Part shown: in pieces, positions 7,731 to 17,856 of the stretch | How positions within the stretch are numbered: position 1 is the stretch's first letter | Layout: each line of letters opens with the position of its first letter | Assembly (NCBI GenBank): GCA_902470915.1 | Contig: CABRIB010000031.1 | Location: 1 to 19,539 of the forward strand | Length of the DNA: 19,539 bases | Origin: an uncultured Collinsella sp. | GTDB lineage: Bacteria > Actinomycetota > Coriobacteriia > Coriobacteriales > Coriobacteriaceae | Direction: 5' to 3' | Program-made: the position numbers and the translations under genes | Notes under the pieces: model-generated | The model's input: only the letters and a program-made list of their open reading frames with translations | Database searches by the model: none | What the model was told of the DNA's origin: nothing

Positions 7731-9383
7731 GTGGCGGGTAGATTGGGGCCTTCCTTGATTCGATGCGTTCTCTCGAGGTTCATCAGAGCAAAAGGGGCTT
7801 TCGTCTTCATTGCTATCACGGTGATTGGAACCGCTCTCTCCTATGCCATGCCATACGTGAACGGAAAATTTTTAGATTTTCTTCTCGGTAACCGCAGCGA
7901 AAGAGACGCCGCACTCTTCGCACTCCTGGTTGCGTCAATAGGAGTTTTCTCCACCCTCTTTACTTATTTTGCAGGAACACTTTCCATTCGCATAAGCACG
8001 AGACTTTCCTTTGATCTTCTCAGGGAGGCCGTCTTGCGTTTTGAAAGAGACGATTACTTGGTGAGTCGGACCATCGATCCAGCCTATACAACGCAACGGA
8101 TTATTTCCGACTCCAGCGTGGTCTCATCCTTCGTTTTGGCGAATTTCATCAGTGCGCCGCTGTCCATTGTAGCTATTCCCATCGTATTGCTTATCATATG
8201 GTCAATTGATTCAACTCTCGCGGTGTTTTCCATCATTCTCCTCATCGTGTATTTCTGTGTAATTACTGGGTTGAGGAAACTTTTGTATAGGGTCACGTAT
8301 GAGAAGAAAGAGGCGGACAGCGCCTTTTACGCCGCAATTGCATCGCAGCTTAATCAGATTCTCAACATTCAACTGACATCTTCGTACGGCAAGAGCGAAC
8401 AAGCGCTCGACGCTGGGTTTAAGAGCTATTTTCCCAAAGTTTTGCGCTCCGGAAAGCTATCATATTCTCTGACATCGCTCGATGGTCTTTTCGCAGCGTT
8501 GTTTCAAGCGGTGATACTTGTTGTTTCCGGAGTACGAATCATTAACGGAACTATGTCAATAGGCGAGTACACTATCATCGGTACATACTTCGCGGTTCTC
8601 TTTAAGACTTTGAAAAGTATGATGTCATTGTTCAAATCCTATCAAGATGCCAAAGCATCATGGGATAGGACGGCTATCGCGACGAGAGAAAAGGAGAGAT
8701 CGGGGTGGAATCGGACCGATTTAGCTAAACTCGATGAAATAAATGACATTTCGGTATCTGATTTGGAATTCTCGGTTGCCCTTCCAGACGGATCTGTCCG
8801 AGAGGTCCTCGGCGGGTTTTCTTTCAAGTTTTCCGGTCCTGGTACATATTGCATAGTTGGGGAAAACGGAAGAGGCAAGACGTCACTTCTTTACTTGATG
8901 CTCGGGCTATACTCATCGAAAGGCAAAGTAAAATACAACGGCGTGCCAATCGAAGAATGCGACTTGGATTACATACGTGCGAGAGAGATATCGTGCTGCC
9001 CACAGTCGTGCTTCGCGCCGGACGAAACGGTGAAAGAGCTGTTAGAGTATTTCGACACGCCCTTTTCTTCCTATCACCGGGGTGTAGATGGCCTACTTTC
9101 GCTGGAAAACAGCGTGAAGGAGTTGCTCGGGAAACGTTGCTCCGCGCTTTCGGGCGGTGAGCTGCGCCGAGTGTACTTATGGTCGGCGATTTCACGCAAG
9201 TCGTCAGTTTTGGTACTCGACGAGCCCACGACTGGGTTAGACGCTGTAAGCCGCGCCGAGCTTGCGGCCTATGTTAAGCGCAACAAGCAAAGCCAGCTGA
9301 TCATCGTTGTTTCTCACGATGACGAGATGGTCGGCGCGGTAGAAGGGGTAGTGGATTTAGACAGCATGTACCAGGGTAAATGA
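7731..9383 (+). CDS. ABC exporter, fused membrane and ATPase domains
   Basis: 550 residues from GTG 7731, though the start is uncertain. TTG 7755 is an alternative, overlapping the stop of a 13-codon ORF (GTG 7717–TGA 7758) that has a better Shine-Dalgarno (AAGG). The membrane half shows about six helices (roughly 22–42, 60–80, 133–156, 162–180, 252–270, 277–293). The ATPase has Walker A GENGRGKTS (377–385), a Q-loop glutamine near 425, signature LSGGE (473–477), Walker B LVLDEP with D497/E498, and H-loop H529. It is a type I half-exporter that should work as a dimer. There is no N-terminal C39 peptidase domain, so it would not cleave a leader itself. It is the only intact exporter near the RiPP genes and could export their product, but it faces them convergently across an IS remnant. 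Composition is AT-richer than the backbone. Confidence 0.88.
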   Translation: MAGRLGPSLIRCVLSRFIRAKGAFVFIAITVIGTALSYAMPYVNGKFLDFLLGNRSERDAALFALLVASIGVFSTLFTYFAGTLSIRISTRLSFDLLREAVLRFERDDYLVSRTIDPAYTTQRIISDSSVVSSFVLANFISAPLSIVAIPIVLLIIWSIDSTLAVFSIILLIVYFCVITGLRKLLYRVTYEKKEADSAFYAAIASQLNQILNIQLTSSYGKSEQALDAGFKSYFPKVLRSGKLSYSLTSLDGLFAALFQAVILVVSGVRIINGTMSIGEYTIIGTYFAVLFKTLKSMMSLFKSYQDAKASWDRTAIATREKERSGWNRTDLAKLDEINDISVSDLEFSVALPDGSVREVLGGFSFKFSGPGTYCIVGENGRGKTSLLYLMLGLYSSKGKVKYNGVPIEECDLDYIRAREISCCPQSCFAPDETVKELLEYFDTPFSSYHRGVDGLLSLENSVKELLGKRCSALSGGELRRVYLWSAISRKSSVLVLDEPTTGLDAVSRAELAAYVKRNKQSQLIIVVSHDDEMVGAVEGVVDLDSMYQGK

Positions 9384-9513
9384 TGACAAGTGTAGTGCTA
9401 CCCAACTGGCAGAGATAACAAAATGGCGATGCAGATGCACGTAGCATTCAGGCGGTTCGGACTCGGTGCCTTCACGCCATCGCAACGCTTTCAGATATAG
9501 TTCTCGTTCTCTT
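9384..9513. other. Spacer between ABC exporter and IS110 remnant
   Basis: About 130 bases follow the exporter stop with no gene or clear terminator that I can support. The left boundary of the IS110 remnant probably lies here or just beyond. Confidence 0.3.
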
Positions 9514-9750
9514 ACTAAAGGAAACTTTAGTCTACGTCATCTTGTCGAGACAGAGGTGAAGCGAAGTGTTGTCGCGACGTATCTTATTCCAGGTGGCTCA
9601 GTATCAGCGTGAGAATCGCACCAAAGTGTACTTACGATTCTCGTGTCCCACGGACAACATGAGCTGAGCATTGAGGTTCCACCCTTTGCTGCAACTACAC
9701 GGGGTTGGACGGCAATGAATATGCCGGGCCGCATACCACGCGCAGCGGGG
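9514..9750 (+). ncRNA. Bridge-RNA-like structured leader of an IS110-family element
   Basis: Several hairpins lie in the ~240 nt before the IS110 transposase fragment. One is ACTAAAG-GAAA-CTTTAGT (9514–9531), a perfect 7-bp stem with a GNRA-type loop. A long two-part stem follows: GGTGGCTCA (9592–9600) pairs with TGAG (9672–9675) and CCACC (9679–9683) around a 3-nt bulge, enclosing GAGAATCG / CGATTCTC (9611–9618, 9635–9642). A third has GCTGC (9688–9692) / GCAGC (9742–9746) enclosing CGGCA / TGCCG (9710–9714, 9722–9726). IS110-group elements encode a bridge RNA upstream of the transposase with a 5' stem-loop and two looped stems that bind target and donor DNA. The layout here matches that plan. 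Transcript ends and guide loops are inferred. Confidence 0.5.
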
Positions 9751-9754
9751 GTCC

Positions 9755-9880
9755 ATGTCCCAGTATGTTGCCTACAGCAGCCTCGATGTCCACGCACACA
9801 TCATCTCTGCCTTCGCGTTCAATCCATTTGCCGGAGAGTGCGAGGGTTGCCAGGCCGTAGAATTCGAGCCGAACAAATGA
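9755..9880 (+). pseudogene. IS110-family transposase, N-terminal fragment
   Basis: The ATG at 9755 begins a 41-codon ORF starting MSQYVAYSSLDVHAHIIS, then a FNPFAGE-like segment. YVAY-x2-LDVH-x3-I is the familiar start of IS110-family (DEDD) transposases; the Asp in LDVH is the first catalytic acid. The similarity fades after about residue 29 and the frame closes at TGA 9878–9880. The remaining ~370 residues, including the RuvC-like remainder and the C-terminal serine domain, are absent. The element cannot move by itself. It lies between the convergent ABC exporter and the RiPP genes. Element ends were not identified; IS110 members lack terminal inverted repeats, so they cannot be read off directly. 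Confidence 0.65.
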
Positions 9881-9974
9881 AATGCGGTATCAGCGCATAG
9901 GATTAAACTGACGATTGCTTTGCACTGAGAATACGCTTGGAAAGCCGCTATGGGTGGCGGCCCAGGTTAAATAG

Positions 9975-10019
9975 AGAAGCCCGTCCGATCACTTTCATGT
10001 GGCGAACGGTCGGGCTTCT
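9975..10019. terminator. Bidirectional terminator downstream of the RiPP genes
   Basis: The arms AGAAGCCCGTCCG (9975–9987) and CGGTCGGGCTTCT (10007–10019) pair over 13 positions with one T–T mismatch around a 19-nt loop. On the minus strand the stem lies about 65 nt after the small hydrophobic peptide stop and is followed by a T-rich CTCTATTT. It is well placed to end the maturase/precursor transcript. On the plus strand it is followed by TATTCC. Confidence 0.65.
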
Positions 10020-10083
10020 TATTCCACTTGCCAATGCTCGGCTCATATTGGAAGAAAGCTACGCTAATGTTTGCGTGACACTC

Positions 10084-10191
10084 CTATTTTCTCCGAAGAA
10101 AGAGTCGGATAATGAAGAATAGAATTAAAAAAGGCGCCAGATATAACGCAAGTATAAAGGCTAATCCAACGAGACCTTGCAATAATGGCAT
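10084..10191 (-). CDS. 35-residue hydrophobic peptide, last gene of the RiPP cluster
   Basis: ATG at 10191 with an excellent ribosome binding site (GGAGGAG, 2–3 nt before the start). Stop TAG is at 10084–10086. The product is almost wholly one membrane helix (starting MPLLQGLVGLAFILA) and ends in a basic tail, RLFLRRK. It follows the second precursor gene by 78 nt on the same strand and precedes the terminator. It could be an immunity peptide, a small transporter or maturase partner, or an unrelated membrane peptide of toxin type. The strong start signal and cluster position make it likely to be translated. I recognise no family. Confidence 0.6.
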   Translation of the reverse strand: MPLLQGLVGLAFILALYLAPFLILFFIIRLFLRRK

Positions 10192-10269
10192 AACTCCTCC
10201 CAGACACGAGATTTTGGTATTTGTTCCCATCTTATTCTGAATTGGACCAAATAGTTCCTAGCCACAAAA

Positions 10270-10449
10270 CTACTCGTCAACTGGATCGCACCAATCTGCT
10301 GGCAAAACACAGCTTGATTCTTTATCGACATAGCACCAATCCGCAACAGGGCACTCGGCGATGTCGTAAAAATTGCATATATCAACTCCAAGACAACAAG
10401 GCTCAACGGGAGGATGTTCATTTGAACCAACAGGATGGATATGCTTCAT
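10270..10449 (-). CDS. RiPP precursor peptide B (Cys-rich, CX3D repeats)
   Basis: 59 residues. ATG at 10449 with GAGGAG six bases upstream. The first six residues, MKHIHP, are identical to the other precursor 30 nt upstream, marking a conserved leader. The core has seven cysteines (C18, C19, C25, C33, C39, C47, C54). Asp follows at the fourth position after C19, C25, C33 and C54 (CX3D), at +3 after C39 and at +5 after C47. CX3D is the pattern cross-linked in freyrasin, where a radical SAM enzyme joins each Cys sulfur to the beta-carbon of the Asp. The peptide is acidic in its second half and has no signal sequence. The maturase is encoded upstream on the same strand. Predicted product: a polythioether ranthipeptide; this is inference from pattern and context. 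Confidence 0.82.
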   Translation of the reverse strand: MKHIHPVGSNEHPPVEPCCLGVDICNFYDIAECPVADWCYVDKESSCVLPADWCDPVDE

Positions 10450-10479
10450 AACAGCTCCTCACCTTAATCCAATTAGAGA

Positions 10480-10683
10480 CTACGTTTGATCAATGCCACA
10501 GTGATCTACAACGCAGATGCTGCCGCCATCCATGTCATAGTCGCAGTAATCGTATGCACCACAGCCATCTGCTTTATCATAAACAGTACAGATGTCAGTA
10601 ATGCCCAAGAGGCAGTCAAAAGACATCGGCTTCACGCCTGCCTCGTCGCCACTTCCTGGATTAATCGGATGAATATGCTTCAC
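10480..10683 (-). CDS. RiPP precursor peptide A (Cys-rich, CX2-3D repeats)
   Basis: 67 residues from GTG at 10683, chosen because GGGAGGT precedes it at ideal spacing and because it yields the MKHIHP leader shared with the second precursor. The open frame extends further upstream without such a site. The core holds six cysteines: C24, C32, C41, C47, C57, C62. Asp follows at +4 after C32 and C41, at +3 after C47, C57 and C62, and at +6 after C24. Aligned with its paralogue, the blocks DIC-x2-YD, D-x-C-x2-D and SCV or SICV are conserved, while the leader middle and several core residues differ. Both peptides look like substrates of one enzyme with diverging products. The MKHI- start recalls SCIFF/ranthipeptide leaders; the core is unlike SCIFF. 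Confidence 0.85.
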   Translation of the reverse strand: MKHIHPINPGSGDEAGVKPMSFDCLLGITDICTVYDKADGCGAYDYCDYDMDGGSICVVDHCGIDQT

Positions 10684-10715
10684 GACTACCTCCCTTTGAG
10701 TGCAGAAAAACCTCA

Positions 10716-10744
10716 ATATTGTGTATAACAAACCAAGATGTCTA
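10716..10744 (-). promoter_or_regulatory. Candidate internal promoter for the precursor genes
   Basis: On the minus strand TAGACA (10744–10739) is followed after exactly 17 nt by CAATAT (10721–10716), about 33 bases before the GTG of precursor A. It sits in the 169-nt gap after the maturase gene and would let precursors be made in excess over the enzyme, as is common in RiPP loci. Confidence 0.4.
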
Positions 10745-10852
10745 GTTCACCATATTTCTAGAATGGTTTCGGCGAACGTAGCAATAAGCTTTGCAGACGG
10801 TAATCAGAAGAACGAACACCTCCACAATGGTGACAGCAATGCGCTGAACCGC

Positions 10853-12211
10853 TTATTCCGATACAGTAGCTTCTCGTTGATTTTTCTCCTGCGAAGATGA
10901 GTGGCGGGAAATAAGGTCAAAAGCCATCTCGTAGCACATTTTTCTATATTCACATGATGCAGGGTGTAGACTCTTGGGCAAGTAGCCGTGCTCGTCTGCA
11001 GCCTCCCAGCTACAGCCCCCACCACAGAAAGACCGAGCCCAACAGTCCGTACAGTCAATTCTTTTTTCGACACCCTGACTCCAGTTTTCAATATACCTAG
11101 TTTCGTCAATTCCGGTGACGATGTTGCCCATTTTGAATCGCATCATCCCGACAAACCTGTGACAGGGGTATACGTCCCCTTCGGGAGTCACGGAAATAAA
11201 ACGCCTGCCAGCCCCGCATCCGACAAAGGCGATCCTGTTGCTCATAATCAAATCAACTGCAGTTTTCAATGTTCTAAACAAGGGCTTTTCCCCTTGATCA
11301 ATCTGTTTGAGATATTGATCCGCCAAATCTATTAGGCCCGCCCTGATTTTGTTTAATGAGTGTTCGTCGAGTTTGATATTCTCATCGAATGAGCTCACGG
11401 GCGAGAAGTAAATCCTTCTGAAGCCCATCTCTTTAAACTGAAGATAGTCTTCAACAAGGTTACAGTTATTATTTGTTAAGGTCGCTCTTGCGCCGAAGGG
11501 GAACGACTCGGAAAAACGACGAACGTTTTTGTCGATATCGGAGAAAGAGCCGCCTCCCGTCTTGTACGGGCGCGATGCATCGTGCTTGCATCCTGTACCA
11601 TCGAGACTAATCAGAACAGAAAACCCGTGCTCCTTGAAAGAATTCACAGCAGTGTCATTCAAAAGCGTTCCGTTGGTCGTAATAGAATAGGTAAAGTTTC
11701 TATTGGGGTATATTCTTTTTGAATAGTCGACCGTTTTCCATATCAGCGGCTCGTTAATCATGGGTTCCCCACCAAAAAAGACGATCGCAAGCGTTTCGTT
11801 TTCCGATGAACTTGCGACGAGGTAGTCGACCGCCTTGAAGGCTATCTCGTCTGTCATCAGCAGAGGAGACGTTCCATAATCTCCTTTACCGGCAAAACAG
11901 TAACTACAACCAAGGTTGCATGCATGTGAAACGTGGAGTTCGATGGATCTAAGTTTTCGAGGCGTGTCTTTTGTTAAGAAAGTCCGCTCAGACAATCGTT
12001 GATACTCATCAATGTCGTCTTCAAGTTCTGCTATGGTCGTTTGGTCGTAGCCTTTCGCAGCAAGTGACTTTGTTAGCAACTTCGAGTTGACCGTTCTTCC
12101 CGATGCTTCAAATATGCGAAGCGCATCTTCTGATGCTTGGTCAACCTGAAAGCAATTGCGAGTGACCTCATCGAAGCAGTAACGACGATCACTTACTGAG
12201 AAAAAATGCAT
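10853..12211 (-). CDS. Radical SAM/SPASM peptide maturase (predicted ranthipeptide thioether-forming)
   Basis: 452 residues from ATG 12211; GAGGAA lies just upstream and the MHFF- start matches this enzyme type. GTG 12241 is a longer alternative. Residues 1–75 resemble the leader-recognition region of peptide maturases. The radical SAM cluster motif is C98-x3-C102-x2-C105, with FFGGEP at 145–150 in the usual SAM-binding position. The SPASM domain has C332, then G345-x4-C350, then C387-x2-C390-x5-C396-x3-C400, then C420, with C426 nearby. This set binds two auxiliary [4Fe-4S] clusters. Such enzymes abstract hydrogen from a peptide and form Cys-to-carbon thioethers. The two Cys/Asp-rich peptides encoded directly downstream are the clear substrates. 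Anaerobic cytoplasmic chemistry fits the host. Bond type (alpha, beta or gamma carbon) cannot be told from sequence. Confidence 0.93.
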   Translation of the reverse strand: MHFFSVSDRRYCFDEVTRNCFQVDQASEDALRIFEASGRTVNSKLLTKSLAAKGYDQTTIAELEDDIDEYQRLSERTFLTKDTPRKLRSIELHVSHACNLGCSYCFAGKGDYGTSPLLMTDEIAFKAVDYLVASSSENETLAIVFFGGEPMINEPLIWKTVDYSKRIYPNRNFTYSITTNGTLLNDTAVNSFKEHGFSVLISLDGTGCKHDASRPYKTGGGSFSDIDKNVRRFSESFPFGARATLTNNNCNLVEDYLQFKEMGFRRIYFSPVSSFDENIKLDEHSLNKIRAGLIDLADQYLKQIDQGEKPLFRTLKTAVDLIMSNRIAFVGCGAGRRFISVTPEGDVYPCHRFVGMMRFKMGNIVTGIDETRYIENWSQGVEKRIDCTDCWARSFCGGGCSWEAADEHGYLPKSLHPASCEYRKMCYEMAFDLISRHSSSQEKNQREATVSE

Positions 12212-12778
12212 ACGTTCCTCAATTTCATGCTGGACTGGCACTAACCTTGTTTATTGTTGCGCAGCTATAAAAAACCACCAGCGGGGATTCGGTGTGCGGC
12301 CCAATCGGACTCCCAAAAGGTTCTATTTGAGACTGGCAAGCTTTGTGTTGTTGGCACTTCGACAGCGCTCTTTATTCCAACATGGAGCCTCGCAGTTTGA
12401 GTCGACTTGCCTCTGGAAGGTCCGATCTTAACTTGATTTAGGATGAAAACAGATTACAGGCGCGCTCCTCTAGAAAGAAAGGAAACCAATCGCCGCCTTT
12501 CACCGGGAAAGTTTTTATAGCCCACCTCGAGCAAAATGAAAGATGCGAGAGCGATTGGGGAACAATGCGAATCTCCCCTTTTGGGTGGGAGCGAGCCTTC
12601 AGCCACCGGCGAACGACTCGCCCTGGTCAGAATCTGGAAGTGGTGCCGGGCCGCTTGGGCCTCCCCGGTGACTTCGTGGGGCTTACCTGCCTGACGTCGA
12701 GGAGTACATCCGCAAGATTCGTTCCCTATGCCGTTTGCTCTCACGCCCGCCTTAGTTCCAAGTCGGGCGAGCCGCCGC
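12212..12778. other. 567-bp region without an intact gene, right part of the island
   Basis: This stretch holds the promoter of the minus-strand maturase, but no convincing −35/−10 pair could be fixed. At about 12674–12746 a plus-strand frame reads YLPDVEEYIRKIRSLCRLL, then stops; it looks like a C-terminal scrap of an unidentified gene. No RNA gene or IS end was recognised. The FHA homology starts abruptly at 12779. Confidence 0.4.
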
Positions 12779-13213
12779 GCTCATGCGACCCGTGGCGGCG
12801 ACACGTCGACGCCGCGCTCGCTGAGCACATCTTCGGTCGCGGGCGAGCACGAGGTCGCGCCGGCGCATCCGCTGGGACTGCTGTGCGTGCAAAACGGCTA
12901 CGTGGTGAGCGTCCCGCGCTGGATTCAGCCGAGTGAGGAAGGCGTTGAGATCGGAGCGCTGGCAACGGGGGAGGGCGGCATCACCGACGACGTCGGCGAC
13001 GACGTCTCGGCCCGCCATGCCCATATCTGGTGCGACGTGTCTGGCGCATGGTTTGTCGAGGACCTGTCGTCCACTAACGGCACCGTGGTGGTAAACGGGG
13101 CCACGAGTGTGTGTATTCAAGTAGAGCCCGGCCGCTCCGCCCAGCTCAACCCCGGCGACGAGCTCAAACTCGGCGAATCCACCACCTACGCCATCCTGCT
13201 CGGCGCCCTCTAG
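12779..13213 (+). pseudogene. 5'-truncated copy of the FHA-domain gene
   Basis: This segment is the counterpart of FHA residues ~170–312. It retains the complete FHA signature (SARHAHI and SSTNGT) and an identical LNPGDELKLGEST tail, with one extra Asp (ITDDVGDD). The N-terminal half is missing and the sequence before 12779 is unrelated. An ATG at 12728 would give a 161-residue protein with a foreign N-terminus, but it has no good ribosome binding site. The frame itself is undamaged, so a free FHA domain might still be made if transcribed. It is the right boundary of the accessory island. Confidence 0.82.
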
Positions 13214-13317
13214 CCGGCAGTTAGGTGTTCCTTTCCTGCCGGTACTTGGGGACACTCCTTGGCGCGTCAGAGCCAGTCGTCCGGGGATGGAGGGACCATT
13301 CTGGCCTTTGGCGGTCA
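12779..13317 (+). repeat. Right copy of direct repeat bracketing the island
   Basis: Partner of 6037–6572. After the stop it keeps the same hairpin (CCGGCAG / CTGCCGG, 13214–13242) and the downstream stretch ending GGCGGTCA. The inner loop differs by a few bases and by small indels. After 13317 the sequence is unlike that after 6572, which marks the repeat end. Confidence 0.88.
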
Positions 13318-13662
13318 CCCAAGGTAAACCTTTACCGCCCGCCTATATTTGCCGAAATTACACTTGACGGCGGGGTACAATAAACCCGCATGCGGATTTC
13401 CGTTGCGGGCGCTTCCCATCGCCGGGGCGTGCCCGGGAGCATCCGGCATGCGGCCTTTGCGGCGCTCGGTCATGTGCAAGACGGGCGGTCGGGTCTGTGG
13501 GGCGCATCAGCTGGCCCTCGCCTCGGCATGTCTTCTCTCCACGCCACGTACCTGCTGCTGAGCCTGCCTGCCAGATGATTGGAAGCAACAGCGTAAATCC
13601 CATCACGCCAACATCCCGGCGATCGCCGGGGCCTGTATACCTATATGAGAGGAGAGGGGTAT
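13318..13662 (+). promoter_or_regulatory. Long leader region upstream of the pyruvate oxidoreductase gene
   Basis: 345 bases with no gene I can support. AAGGT-AA-ACCTT (13321–13332), nested in GGCGGT / ACCGCC (13310–13315, 13334–13339), forms a dyad. A likely −10 is TACAAT near 13376–13381; TTGACG lies too close to it to serve as its −35. A perfect 16-bp palindrome CCCGGCGATCGCCGGG is at 13615–13630, about 32 bases before the start codon, and could be an operator. The ~280-nt GC-rich leader may be structured, but it matches no riboswitch I recognise. Confidence 0.4.
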
Positions 13663-17202
<3,540 letters not shown>

Positions 17203-17212
17203 GTCTCCCACC

Positions 17213-17337
17213 GCAGGATCTGAGGGCTGACCTTCGCGGACGTTCTCGGACATGAAAGAACCCCCGCTGCGCACTACGTGCGGCGGGGGTTCTTTTGTCC
17301 TGCGGAGTGTCCGCGAAGGTTAGCCCTCAGATCCTGC
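17213..17337. repeat. 29-bp inverted repeat enclosing the nifJ terminator
   Basis: The left arm (17213–17241, starting GCAGGATCTGAGGGCT) and right arm (17309–17337) are reverse complements over 29 bases with one mismatch. They enclose the terminator hairpin, so the whole ~125 bases can form one long branched stem. It could be an mRNA 3'-end stabiliser, a REP-like element, or an inserted palindromic unit. Confidence 0.85.
17255..17296 (+). terminator. Strong intrinsic terminator of nifJ
   Basis: AAAGAACCCCCGC-TG-CGCAC pairs with GTGCG-GCGGGGGTTCTTT around a 3-nt TAC loop with a 2-nt bulge, and the stem runs into TTTT. The A-tract on the left makes it work in both directions. Confidence 0.92.
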
Positions 17338-17856
17338 TACGACTACGTCCTCGGATTGTGTGGGCGGATGAAAGACGTGGTTGTGGGGGCTTTTGTCCCC
17401 TTCGCTGTTTCGCGGCTTTGCCGCGAAACCTCGCGCCACTTTGGAGATAGATGGGGGACTTGGCTGTTGCCGCCTTTTCGGAGCTCTTCTTTATTCCTTA
17501 TGCTGGATGAAAAGCCCCTTGTTTTTGCAGGGGTGCATACTCAACTTATAAGTGCATAGAATCTCGTATAGTGCGAGTAAGATATTGCGCTGTCCGTTTT
17601 GTGTTTAGCAGAGATGTAGTTTGCATAATCCGACATAATCCTCGCTGCATTTAAATAAAGTTGCACGTAAATGGCGTAGATATGTCTGAGCTGGGGTTCT
17701 GTACGCTGAGCGGATAAAAACGACCGTTCACCGTTCCGCTATTTTCAAAATGAATAAAATGAGCGATAAAGAGAATATAAACCTTAATAAACTCGCGTAT
17801 CGCACGGACGCGGGTTATTAATGGGTTGTAGGCCTTTTACAGAAAGGATTCCAGCA
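17338..17856 (+). promoter_or_regulatory. 519-bp intergenic/leader region upstream of arcC
   Basis: No gene is supported. A perfect 10-bp hairpin GTTTCGCGGC-TTT-GCCGCGAAAC lies at 17407–17429 without a T-run. From about 17550 the sequence turns AT-rich and contains ATGAATAAAATGA near 17750–17762, which resembles half of an ArgR box; arcC genes are often arginine-regulated. The arcC promoter must be in this AT-rich part, but I could not fix a confident −35/−10. Confidence 0.35.

Noticed and set aside
9514..9531. Intrinsic terminator for the ABC exporter
   Set aside because: The 7-bp GNRA-capped hairpin is AT-rich and has no T-run; it fits better as the 5' hairpin of the IS110 leader RNA.
9537..9900. 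Overlapping 85–86-codon frames on both strands in the IS110 remnant
   Set aside because: Neither has a ribosome binding site or family features. The informative frame is the short one at 9755–9880 that reads as an IS110 transposase start.
10221..10728. Plus-strand frames of 76 and 80 codons opposite the precursor peptides
   Set aside because: They lack start signals; the minus-strand frames have strong ribosome binding sites, a shared leader and patterned cysteines.
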